This document shows positions 8,196 through 19,561 of a DNA stretch of 29,146 nt, in pieces; within the stretch, counting starts at the first letter, position 1, and the number at the start of each line of letters is the position of its first letter. The notes below the pieces were generated by a model. That model was not told where the DNA came from. It saw only the letters and a list, made by a program, of their open reading frames with translations, and did not search any database. The position numbers and the translations under genes were made by a program. This DNA is from an uncultured Acidobacteriota bacterium (lineage in GTDB: Bacteria > Acidobacteriota > Terriglobia > UBA7540), in assembly GCA_937900045.1 (NCBI GenBank), contig CALCEB010000087.1, positions 1-29,146 of the forward strand, written 5' to 3'.

Positions 8196-11100
8196 ATGGC
8201 TAAGTCCAATCGCGAAGTTGAGGGACACCCGGTCTTGCAGGTGGCAACAAAGGCCATCGGACGCGCCTTGTTTTGCCTCCTGCTTACCTGTGGGTTTGGA
8301 ACGGCGCTTCACGCCCAAGCTACGGGGACGTTACTCGGCAGCGTTACGGACGTCAGCGGGGCTGCGCTACCAGGCGCAAAGGTCACTGTCATATCGCAGG
8401 ATACGGGAGTCTCGCGTGTGGTCCAGGCGGACGCGAGCGGCGAGTATCGCGTCCCATTCCTGCTGGTCGGCCACTATACCATCCAGGTGAATTACACTGG
8501 ATTCCAGGAAGCCATACAGAAAGATATCACCCTGCAAGTGGATGAGAACCATCAAGTTAACTTCAAGCTCAGCCCCGCTTCGGTTCACCAACAGGTTGAA
8601 GTTTCGGCCACGGCCGTAGCTGTGAACACCTCGAACCCCACCTTGGGCCAGGTCATTACCTCAAAGGAAGTGGCCCAATTGCCCCTGAACGGTCGTGACT
8701 TTGTCCAACTGGCCACCCTGATGCCGGGGACCACCAAGGAAACAAACACGAGTAGCTTCTTTAATGGCGGCCCGAGCAGTGAGGTTTCCATCCGGGGGTC
8801 CTATTCGCTTTCCGTCGGCGGTTCCCGTGCCAACAGCACAGATTGGCTTTATGATGGCGTTGACGATAACGAGCTAACAGCAGGTGGCATTGCCATTTTG
8901 CCCTCCATTGACGCCATTCAGGAATTCAAAGTCCTCACCTTCAACTATTCAGCAGAATATGGGACTCGCGGCGGCCCCACCGTCCTCGTGACCACCAAGT
9001 CGGGAAGCAACGGCTTCCACGGTTCGCTGTTTGAGTTTCTGCGCAATACCAGCCTGGATGCCCGCAACTTTTTTGCCCCCACTCGTGGACAGTTTAATGA
9101 GAATGAGTTTGGCGGATCGCTCGGCGGTCCGATCAAGAAGGACAAGACATTTTTCTTCGCCGATTACCAGGGAAGGTATCTCCGGGAGGGAATTACCTCC
9201 GTAGGCCAAGTGCCAACGCTCCTGATGCGCCAAGGCAATTTTACCGAGCCGGCAGCGGGTGTAACCCAGCTCTATAACCCCTACAGCGCCACGACGGTCA
9301 ACGGCCAGCTTACCCGCTCACCCTTTATGTGCAATGGCGGCGGCAACGCCCTGCCGGTGAACGCCAACGGCATCCAGGCGCCTGGCACTCCCTGCAACAT
9401 CATCCCAAGCAGCCTCATTAATCCAATCGCGCAGAAGATGGTTAACTTTTATCCGTCCCCCAATAATCTTTCAGCCGGCCTCGGACAAGATTACGTTGCA
9501 TCGCCTGCGGAGAAGCTGGACGAAGGAGAATGGGACATCCGCCTGGATCATAACTTTTCGACTAACGATTCCATCTTTGCGCGGTTCAGTTACGACCAGG
9601 CTACAGAATTCCAGCCCTCGGGCATGCCCGGATTCGCAGCTCAGCCAGGCGGCTTCGCCAGCTCGCAGAGCCTTGCGGATCACAGCCGCAACGCCGCCCT
9701 CTCCGAAACTCATATTTTTTCACCCACCAGTATCAATGAGGTTACTCTGGGTTACAACCGCGATTTTAACCACATTCTCTCTTTTGGCACCGGTTCCTGC
9801 GAATCGCAAAAGTTGGGCATTCCCGGCGCTAACCTGGGCGGGTTTTACAGTTGCGGGCTGACGGATACAACCTTCAATGGAGGATACTGGTCCTTGGGAG
9901 ACCGGGGTTTCGCGCCGTTTCAAGGCGGGACGAACGTTTACTTCTTCGCGGACTCCTTCGACGCGATCCGCGGCAACCACGACGTCAAATTCGGCGGAGA
10001 AATACGCTTTAACCAGATGAACGTCGGAACCGAGGCCCTCCAGGACGGCTTCTGGCTGTTTGGCAGTGGTTACACTTCTCAGCTCGCGAACGGACTGGCC
10101 TCCAGTAATGGCGGCAATCCGATCGCGGACTTTCTTTTAGGTCTTCCGGATAACGGCACACACAATCAGACCTTCCAGGGCCCCGTCACCGGACGGCGTT
10201 GGAAGCTGTTTCGTCCGTACATTCAAGATGATTGGAAAACGAAACCGAACCTCACGCTGAATCTCGGCGTGGCTTACCCGCTGGTAACGCCAATCACCGA
10301 AGCCTTCAATCGCCAATCAAACTTTAACTTTGCGACGGGCCAGTTCCTGATCGCTGGCAAGAATTCAGGGTCTGCTGTCGGGCTATCTACCGATACGACG
10401 GCATTTGACCCGCGAATTGGAATTGCTTGGAGCCCGAGAGGAAACCAAAAGACCTCGATCCGCGCCGGGTATGGAATTTTCCATGACTCTTCTTGGAACC
10501 AGGGCGCACAAGGAATGTGGGAAAATCCGCCCTATTTTGGCGCATGTTCATTTTTTGCCAATGACGTGGCCTTGCCGCCCGCCGTACAGACCCCGGGCTG
10601 CAACGGCATCTCTCGCACGATCTCGCAGGGTTTTCCGCTTCTTACTGAACCGACTAGTCCTGCGCAATTCGCTGGAAACAGCCTTTATACGACGAACTTC
10701 AATTTCCGGATCGGAATGATCCAACAATTCAACTTCAATATTCAACGCGAGCTTCCCGGCGATATCCTTTTGACCATTGGATACGCAGGTTCCCGGAGTA
10801 CTAATCTCATCACCAGTAACAGCAACTTGAACATTGGAACGCCGACGGTGGATTATTCTCCCGCTGGACTGCCGGCGCCTTACCCTCAATATGGAACCAT
10901 TACCGGCCTCATCGACAATGGATTTTCCAAGTACGACTCGCTTCAGATCAAAGCTGAAACCAAGAGCGCCAGGCATGGTCTCTACGCGCTCATCGGCTAC
11001 ACCTATTCCAATACTCTCGACAACGGTCTCACCGACGGTCTCGGTACTTCCACGGGAGTCACGTACTATCCGCTGGCCTTGAGTCCGAACGAGGATATGA

Positions 11101-11672
11101 GCTACTCCCAGATTGACCTCACCCATAACTTTACCGGGAGCGTGGTTTATGATCTGCCTTTCGGGAAGGGAAAGCGATTCGGCAGCGGCTGGAGGGGCGC
11201 CACCAATGCCATTCTGGGGGACTGGCAAGTGAATGCCATTGAGCACATCACTTCGGGATTTCCTCTTTTCCTGACCACGTCCAACAACACGGCTGTGAAT
11301 TTTTCTTCATTCTCCAATCGCCCCAACCATGTTTGTAACGGAAGGCTCGCCAACTGGACGGTGCAGGAATTCTTCAACACGAGCTGCTTTACGGACCCCG
11401 TCCCTGGCGCTCTGGGCAACTCCAGCCGCGCCCCCATCTTCGGGCCCGGCTTCGTGAACACCGATCTTTCGGCAATCAAGATCATTCCAATTCACGAAAG
11501 CATTTCGCTGCAATTCCGGGCCGAGGTTTTCAATATCTTTAACCAGGTGCAATTTGCCGCGCCGGGCACTTTCGTAGACGCGGGACCGCCACCCTCAGGA
11601 AACTTTGGACAAATCACGGGAATCGTAAATAATCCCCGTTTGATTCAGTTGGCTCTGAAACTGATCTTCTGA
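8196..11672 (+). CDS. TonB-dependent receptor, Oar-like, with regulatory-like N-terminal domain
   Basis: An outer-membrane receptor of 1158 residues from ATG 8196. The signal peptide runs to about residue 40 (FCLLLTCGFGTALHA before Q). A carboxypeptidase-regulatory-like domain follows (GSVTDVSGAALPGAKV, about 44-128), then the plug (LPLNGRDFVQLATLMPG, WLYDGVDDNE, DAIQEFKVLTFNYSAEYG) and the barrel starting near GGPIKKDKTFFFADYQG and ending LALKLIF. The frame is also open from ATG 8151. I prefer 8196 because AAGGGGA lies 5 nt upstream, while 8151 has only a weak site. It shares its domain order with the receptor at 4110-7754, so the two may be diverged paralogues with different ligands. The usual barrel LNLGLRWE-type segment is altered here (LNLGVAYPLV, near 10261-10284). 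Confidence 0.92.
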   Translation: MAKSNREVEGHPVLQVATKAIGRALFCLLLTCGFGTALHAQATGTLLGSVTDVSGAALPGAKVTVISQDTGVSRVVQADASGEYRVPFLLVGHYTIQVNYTGFQEAIQKDITLQVDENHQVNFKLSPASVHQQVEVSATAVAVNTSNPTLGQVITSKEVAQLPLNGRDFVQLATLMPGTTKETNTSSFFNGGPSSEVSIRGSYSLSVGGSRANSTDWLYDGVDDNELTAGGIAILPSIDAIQEFKVLTFNYSAEYGTRGGPTVLVTTKSGSNGFHGSLFEFLRNTSLDARNFFAPTRGQFNENEFGGSLGGPIKKDKTFFFADYQGRYLREGITSVGQVPTLLMRQGNFTEPAAGVTQLYNPYSATTVNGQLTRSPFMCNGGGNALPVNANGIQAPGTPCNIIPSSLINPIAQKMVNFYPSPNNLSAGLGQDYVASPAEKLDEGEWDIRLDHNFSTNDSIFARFSYDQATEFQPSGMPGFAAQPGGFASSQSLADHSRNAALSETHIFSPTSINEVTLGYNRDFNHILSFGTGSCESQKLGIPGANLGGFYSCGLTDTTFNGGYWSLGDRGFAPFQGGTNVYFFADSFDAIRGNHDVKFGGEIRFNQMNVGTEALQDGFWLFGSGYTSQLANGLASSNGGNPIADFLLGLPDNGTHNQTFQGPVTGRRWKLFRPYIQDDWKTKPNLTLNLGVAYPLVTPITEAFNRQSNFNFATGQFLIAGKNSGSAVGLSTDTTAFDPRIGIAWSPRGNQKTSIRAGYGIFHDSSWNQGAQGMWENPPYFGACSFFANDVALPPAVQTPGCNGISRTISQGFPLLTEPTSPAQFAGNSLYTTNFNFRIGMIQQFNFNIQRELPGDILLTIGYAGSRSTNLITSNSNLNIGTPTVDYSPAGLPAPYPQYGTITGLIDNGFSKYDSLQIKAETKSARHGLYALIGYTYSNTLDNGLTDGLGTSTGVTYYPLALSPNEDMSYSQIDLTHNFTGSVVYDLPFGKGKRFGSGWRGATNAILGDWQVNAIEHITSGFPLFLTTSNNTAVNFSSFSNRPNHVCNGRLANWTVQEFFNTSCFTDPVPGALGNSSRAPIFGPGFVNTDLSAIKIIPIHESISLQFRAEVFNIFNQVQFAAPGTFVDAGPPPSGNFGQITGIVNNPRLIQLALKLIF

Positions 11673-11906
11673 CGGGTATGGAAAATCAGTTGATCCGTCA
11701 TGCTGAGGAGCCGGACCCCTGGTTTGGACTGCGTTGAGCGGGCAGCCAGGAGTCTTTCGATGGAAGGCAGCAGTCAGCAATCCTAAACCCCCGCAGGCTG
11801 AGAACTGATGGCTAATTGCTGAAAGCTTCCAGAGATCCTTCGTCTCATTCAGAGGGCCGGTAGGGGACTCGCTGAGGTAACAATCCTGCTGCAGCAGGCC
11901 TAAGGG
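11673..11906. other. Intergenic spacer with GCTGA-rich repeat remnants
   Basis: This spacer holds several scattered GCTGA/TCAGC motifs (for example 11701-11706, 11776-11782, 11816-11822) and two inverted pieces, GTCATGCTGAGGAGC (11697-11711) and GATCCTTCGTC (11834-11844). They look like fragments of a decayed dispersed repeat. A weak 6-bp inverted repeat (TGACGG 11670-11675 with CCGTCA 11695-11700) starts at the receptor stop codon but lacks a T-run. I see no clear promoter for the next gene. Confidence 0.35.
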
Positions 11907-12935
11907 ATGGCCGAAAAGATCAAAATCATTGTCGATCAGGATGGGCGCGGGCCCGGCACGAGTGACATGCAAGCCCTGCTGGTGTTCCTCCAATCGGAAA
12001 AATTTGACGTGCTGGGTCTCACCACCGTTAGCGGGGATCAATGGGTGCGTGAGGAAACTCAACACGTGCTTCGACTGGTTGAAATCGCCGGGCGAACCGA
12101 TGTCCCTGTCATTCAAGGCGCGGAATTCCCCTTACTGAACACCAAAGAGGAAACGGAGCGATGGGAACAGTTGCACGGGAAATTTGAATACAAGGGCTGT
12201 TGGACGGAGCATTTTCCAGCGAGGCGTTCGACGGTCTTTGAGGAATACTATCACCCGCCGGAGGTTGTTCCACCGCTGCCTGAGGGAGCGCCGAAGATCC
12301 AACCCCGTCCTGGCGCCGCCGCGGAGTTCATCGTGGAAATGGTGCACCGTTATCCTGGAGAAGTGGTGGTCTGGTCCGGCGCCCCGCTGACCAATATTGC
12401 TCTGGCGCTACGGCTCGATCCGGAAGTGGCCACGCTCGCCAAGGAATTCGTCCTGATGGGCGGCGGCATGTACGCCGGCGCCGGCGGGATCAATCCCTAT
12501 GACGGCAGGCGGGAATTCAATTGGTGGTTCGATCCGGAAGCTGCCCGGATCGCCCTGCGGGCGCCCTGGAAGAAAGTCACCATCACGCCGATTGACATTT
12601 CCATCAAGACGCAACTGACTTTGGAGATTCAGGAGAAAATTACCAGAGTAGAGACGCCGGTCACCCGCTACCTGGCCCAGTATTCCCTCCTCGGTTACAT
12701 GTGGGATGAGATTGCAGGCGCGGCGCTGATCGATCCGTCTATCATCACTTCCACGAGGGAATTGTATATTGACGTGGACATTGACCATGGCGCGGGCTAT
12801 GGGACGACCCTGTTCTGGGAGCAGGACCGGATCGTTCCTCCCTTTGTGCGGAAAGCTACGGTTCAGTTTGACCTGGACGCCCGGAAGTTCTACGACCTTT
12901 ATATTGATCTGATGACCCGTCCGCCACGGCAATGA
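11907..12935 (+). CDS. Nucleoside hydrolase-like protein (inosine-uridine N-ribohydrolase fold)
   Basis: A 342-residue cytoplasmic protein with no signal peptide. The family cleaves N-glycosidic bonds of ribonucleosides, releasing base and ribose with a bound calcium ion. Visible hallmarks are the N-terminal Asp motif (VDQDGRGPGTSD, residues 9-20), WSGAPLTNIALAL near 155-167, VLMGGGMY, and EFNWWFDPEAARIAL near 205-219, which matches the conserved Asn/DPEAA region. The Asp motif is atypical: canonical members have DxDPGxDD, whereas this one has a 3-residue insertion and Ser in place of the first Asp of the DD pair. The later HD catalytic motif reads WD (MWDEIAGAALIDP). The substrate may therefore differ from ordinary ribonucleosides. 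A ribokinase follows 155 bp downstream on the same strand, consistent with ribose salvage. ATG 11907 has only a weak ribosome site upstream. Confidence 0.8.
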   Translation: MAEKIKIIVDQDGRGPGTSDMQALLVFLQSEKFDVLGLTTVSGDQWVREETQHVLRLVEIAGRTDVPVIQGAEFPLLNTKEETERWEQLHGKFEYKGCWTEHFPARRSTVFEEYYHPPEVVPPLPEGAPKIQPRPGAAAEFIVEMVHRYPGEVVVWSGAPLTNIALALRLDPEVATLAKEFVLMGGGMYAGAGGINPYDGRREFNWWFDPEAARIALRAPWKKVTITPIDISIKTQLTLEIQEKITRVETPVTRYLAQYSLLGYMWDEIAGAALIDPSIITSTRELYIDVDIDHGAGYGTTLFWEQDRIVPPFVRKATVQFDLDARKFYDLYIDLMTRPPRQ

Positions 12936-13090
12936 TTCCGGCGGAGACGAGGCGAGCCAGGTTTAAGATGAAAGGCCCGGAAGACCCGCAGTGGAACATC
13001 TGTTAGCACTAATTTTCGCCCGAACAACCGGGGGCCGCATCTTCGCCGCGCAATCGCCGGCGCATCCTATTCGCACCCTTGGGGGCTTTC

Positions 13091-14023
13091 GTGGGAAACA
13101 AAATTGTAGTGGTGGGCAGCTTGAACATGGACTTGGTCGGGTGCGCCGAACGCATCCCGGTGGCGGGTGAAACCTTGATCGGCCATACCTACTTCACCGA
13201 GCCCGGTGGCAAGGGAGCCAATCAAGCCTACGCCGCGGCGCGACTCGGGGGACCGGTCTCGATGCTGGGACGGGTGGGCGATGATGACTTCGGCCGGGAG
13301 ATGCGCGCCAACCTGGAACAGGTGGGTTGCGACACGAGTGGCCTCGCAACGACCCCGAATTGCCGCAGTGGAATCGCCCTGATTTTCGTTGCGGACACTG
13401 GCCAGAACTCCATCATCATCGTGACCGGCGCTAACGACCTGTTCTCTCCCAGCGATGTCCAGGCCGCGGTGGAGACGATTCGCGGCGCTGCGGTAATGCT
13501 CTTGCAACTTGAAAACCCCGTGCCCACGGTCCTCGAGGCCGCTCGAATAGGTCATCGCCTGGGTTCCAAAGTGATTTTGGATCCGGCGCCCGCGCGCCCG
13601 GTGCCGGACGAACTGTTACAATTGGCAGACGTGGTCACTCCCAATGAAACGGAAGCCGCCATCCTTGCCGGCCTCCCGCCCAGCCGTCTCGATCCAAAAC
13701 AAGCTGAAGAAGTTGCCTTCAAGCTGCGGGCGCGTGGAGCGAACACCGTGATTGTAAAGCTTGGCGACCAGGGTTGCCTGCTGGTGGGCAGCGGCAAGTC
13801 TCAACTGCTTCCGGCGCCCACGGTGAACGCCGTGGACTCCACGGCGGCGGGAGACGTGTTCAACGGCGCCTTGGCTGTGGCCGTCAGTGAAGGTTTGGAC
13901 CTGCCTTCTGCCTGCCAGTTTGCAAACTTTGCTGCGGCGCTTTCCGTGACGCGCCGTGGGGCGCAAGCGTCGGCGCCCTCACGTGAAGAACTTCAGGAAT
14001 ATACGCGCTCGATCGGAAGCTGA
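13091..14023 (+). CDS. Ribokinase (PfkB family)
   Basis: A 310-residue sugar kinase expected to phosphorylate ribose to ribose-5-phosphate with ATP in the cytoplasm. The N-terminal sugar-binding segment GSLNMDLV keeps the Asn and Asp that contact ribose in E. coli RbsK, followed by PVAGETLIG and GGKGANQAYAAARLG. The catalytic loop near the C-terminus is VDSTAAGDVFNGAL: the catalytic Asp of GD is present, but the usual DTTGAGD reads DSTAAGD. The frame extends to a TTG at 13079. I chose GTG 13091 because GGGGG lies 5 nt upstream, and translation then starts at GNKIVVVGS as in the family. It lies 155 bp downstream of the nucleoside hydrolase-like gene with no terminator visible, so cotranscription is plausible. 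Confidence 0.86.
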   Translation: MGNKIVVVGSLNMDLVGCAERIPVAGETLIGHTYFTEPGGKGANQAYAAARLGGPVSMLGRVGDDDFGREMRANLEQVGCDTSGLATTPNCRSGIALIFVADTGQNSIIIVTGANDLFSPSDVQAAVETIRGAAVMLLQLENPVPTVLEAARIGHRLGSKVILDPAPARPVPDELLQLADVVTPNETEAAILAGLPPSRLDPKQAEEVAFKLRARGANTVIVKLGDQGCLLVGSGKSQLLPAPTVNAVDSTAAGDVFNGALAVAVSEGLDLPSACQFANFAAALSVTRRGAQASAPSREELQEYTRSIGS

Positions 14024-14049
14024 CCCGCACTCCCGCCCTGGGCTATAAT
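14020..14049 (+). promoter_or_regulatory. Possible promoter of the FG-GAP/ASPIC gene
   Basis: CTGACC (14020-14025), an 18-bp spacer and TATAAT (14044-14049). The -10 box is perfect, and the -35 box matches at 4 of 6 and overlaps the ribokinase stop codon. Transcripts would start near 14056 and carry the whole BIME at 14087-14224 in their leader. Confidence 0.45.
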
Positions 14050-14086
14050 CGAATTCGCTTTCACTGCAATGTGCTGGGTTGGAGTG

Positions 14087-14224
14087 CAGTGGCGCAATTT
14101 GCTGTAGCGGCGCTCGGAGCCTGCCCTGGAAGGGAGCGCCGGAAATCGTTGAGGATCCAGGTTCGGCGCTCCCTTCCAGGGCAGGCTCCGAGCGCCGCTA
14201 CAGCAAACAAACCCCGCCACTACC
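14087..14224. repeat. Full BIME-like element, perfect inverted REP pair (copy 5)
   Basis: The best preserved copy. Left unit 14104-14141 and right unit 14164-14201 are perfect reverse complements (38 nt each), and pairing extends outward to 14098-14141 with 14164-14207 (44 bp). Each unit is GTAG plus a hairpin with stem halves CGGCGCTC and GAGCGCCG. The linker is 22 nt (14142-14163). The outer flanks GTGGCG (about 14089-14094) and CGCCAC (about 14215-14220) are complementary. It lies immediately upstream of the FG-GAP/ASPIC start codon, probably inside the transcribed leader, where it could fold and affect translation. Confidence 0.9.
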
Positions 14225-14241
14225 GGCTGGAGCATGTGGAT

Positions 14242-18099
<3,858 letters not shown>

Positions 18100-18139
18100 G
18101 ACCACGACTTCAAAATTTCTCCTCTTCCCTTCGTCTGAT

Positions 18140-18159
18140 CCCGTTGGAACCGGGTTTTT
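18140..18159 (+). terminator. Probable intrinsic terminator
   Basis: CCCG (18140-18143) pairs with CGGG (18151-18154), helped by an inner TT/AA pair, and five T residues follow (18155-18159). It lies 40 nt after the stop codon of the FG-GAP/ASPIC gene and just before the convergent TPR gene's stop codon. The stem is short, so efficiency is uncertain. Confidence 0.5.
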
Positions 18160-18172
18160 GCTGTAAGAAAGT

Positions 18173-19561
18173 TCAGCGCGAGTCCGGCGGAACTGACGGC
18201 TGCTGCGATTGGCGATAAAGCTCCATTTCCTTTTGAGCCGCGGCTTTATTTCCCAACCGCAGATAGGCTTGCGACAAGCGGTAATGAGCCGCGGCCAGGT
18301 CTGGCGTGGCGCGCTCCGCTGCTTGGTAGGCGCGAAGCGCCTCATTCTCACGGCCCTCCTGCTCGTAAAGAATCCCCAATTCAAGCCGGGCCTGCCCGAG
18401 CGCCGGGTCCAGCGCCGAGGCTCTTTTCAGTAAGGTTTCGATTGAACTCAACGCAGGGCCGCCGGTGCTCCGGGGCACGTCCGCCCACAAACTCATCGCA
18501 TAGTAATAAAGAGCCTGCGCGTTTTGCGGCTCGGCGCTGGCAAAGTATCTTAGCCGCTTCATCGCCTCAGAGTCAGGACTCCTCTCGAGGATCGCGGCCT
18601 GTCCAAGAAAAAGATAGGGCTCAGGATCGGAGGGCTCCAGGTCCGTAGCGGCAGCGAATTGCTTCGCTGCCTCGTGGTATTTTCCCGTCGATGATAAGGA
18701 GATGCCCAGTCCAATCCGAAGGCTTTCCGAGCGGGGATAACGCTTGACAGCTTCTCCAAATACTCCAGCGGCGTGCAGATATTGCCGCCGGTGAAGCAGA
18801 AAATTTCCCCAACGGTTGAGATGGTCCTCCGTGGGATCAGATTGGGCGGCTTGTTCGATGGCCCGCCCATCGCTTGCCATTGATCCTGGCACTTTCCCGA
18901 TCCGCTGGGGAGCAAGATACTCCCGCACCATCCGGTCGCTGCCCACCGACGCCGAATTGCTATACCCGCCCCCGGCTTCAGGGTTCGAGATGGCCGCTGC
19001 CTTGAATGCCGGCTTCTGATCAAAACCGACTTGGGTGAGCGCTGGGCTGGACTTTTTGCCGGCGGGCTGGTTTGGTGAGTGGGAGGGCAATGCCGATTTG
19101 CCGGGTACGGCGCCGGCGGGTTCGCTGACGACTAAAGTTACCGTCATGTTCTGTCCGGACTGAAGAGGTAGAGTCATATCCGGGGAGAGAGCACACGAGG
19201 GACAACTCGCCCTCACCGTATACGAGCCGGGTTCCAGGTGGTTGAACTCAAAAGAGCCGTCGCTTCCAGAAGTTGCTTCCCGAATTTTCCGCCCCCCCGA
19301 GGACGAGTTCAGAACCAGAACCACTCGAATGCTTTGAAGGAGTTTTCCGCTGGCGCTTGTGACGCGGCCCCGGATCTGGGCCTGCGCCGCTTGAGCGATG
19401 GCCGCGTGAGGCGCGAGGAAAGGAACGAAAAAGAAAAGGGCCAGGGCGCCAAGTCTTGCAGAGCGGGTTCGCGCCTCAATTGAAAATAACCGGGGGCCGG
19501 CTTGACGCCATTTCTCCGCAGACATTTGAAAGGCTTGATGGAGATTGGGAAAAAGGCTCAT
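18173..19561 (-). CDS. Exported regulatory-like domain plus TPR protein
   Basis: A 462-residue protein. After a long basic N-region, a hydrophobic segment (about 37-55, ALFFFVPFLAPHAAIA) acts as signal peptide or anchor. Residues about 61-146 are a carboxypeptidase-regulatory-like domain (IRGRVTSASGKLLQSIRV, DGSFEFNHLEPGSYTVRA), the same module as in the three receptors. A Pro/Ser-rich linker follows, and about 235-455 hold TPR-like repeats (ALRAYQAAERATPDLAAAHYRLSQAYLRLG). It probably acts as a periplasmic or membrane-bound scaffold. ATG 19561 overlaps the stop of the upstream ferritin-like gene as ATGA, so translation is probably coupled. A start at 19525 is also possible. I know of no specific function for this architecture. 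Confidence 0.8.
   Translation of the reverse strand: MSLFPNLHQAFQMSAEKWRQAGPRLFSIEARTRSARLGALALFFFVPFLAPHAAIAQAAQAQIRGRVTSASGKLLQSIRVVLVLNSSSGGRKIREATSGSDGSFEFNHLEPGSYTVRASCPSCALSPDMTLPLQSGQNMTVTLVVSEPAGAVPGKSALPSHSPNQPAGKKSSPALTQVGFDQKPAFKAAAISNPEAGGGYSNSASVGSDRMVREYLAPQRIGKVPGSMASDGRAIEQAAQSDPTEDHLNRWGNFLLHRRQYLHAAGVFGEAVKRYPRSESLRIGLGISLSSTGKYHEAAKQFAAATDLEPSDPEPYLFLGQAAILERSPDSEAMKRLRYFASAEPQNAQALYYYAMSLWADVPRSTGGPALSSIETLLKRASALDPALGQARLELGILYEQEGRENEALRAYQAAERATPDLAAAHYRLSQAYLRLGNKAAAQKEMELYRQSQQPSVPPDSR

Noticed and set aside
10548..11246. Minus-strand open frame of 232 codons within the second receptor
   Set aside because: It is antisense to conserved barrel sequence and has no domain or ribosome-binding site.
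14071..14241. N-terminal extension of the FG-GAP/ASPIC protein to ATG 14071
   Set aside because: The extra 57 codons translate the BIME. A Shine-Dalgarno site and a Tat motif mark the start near 14242.
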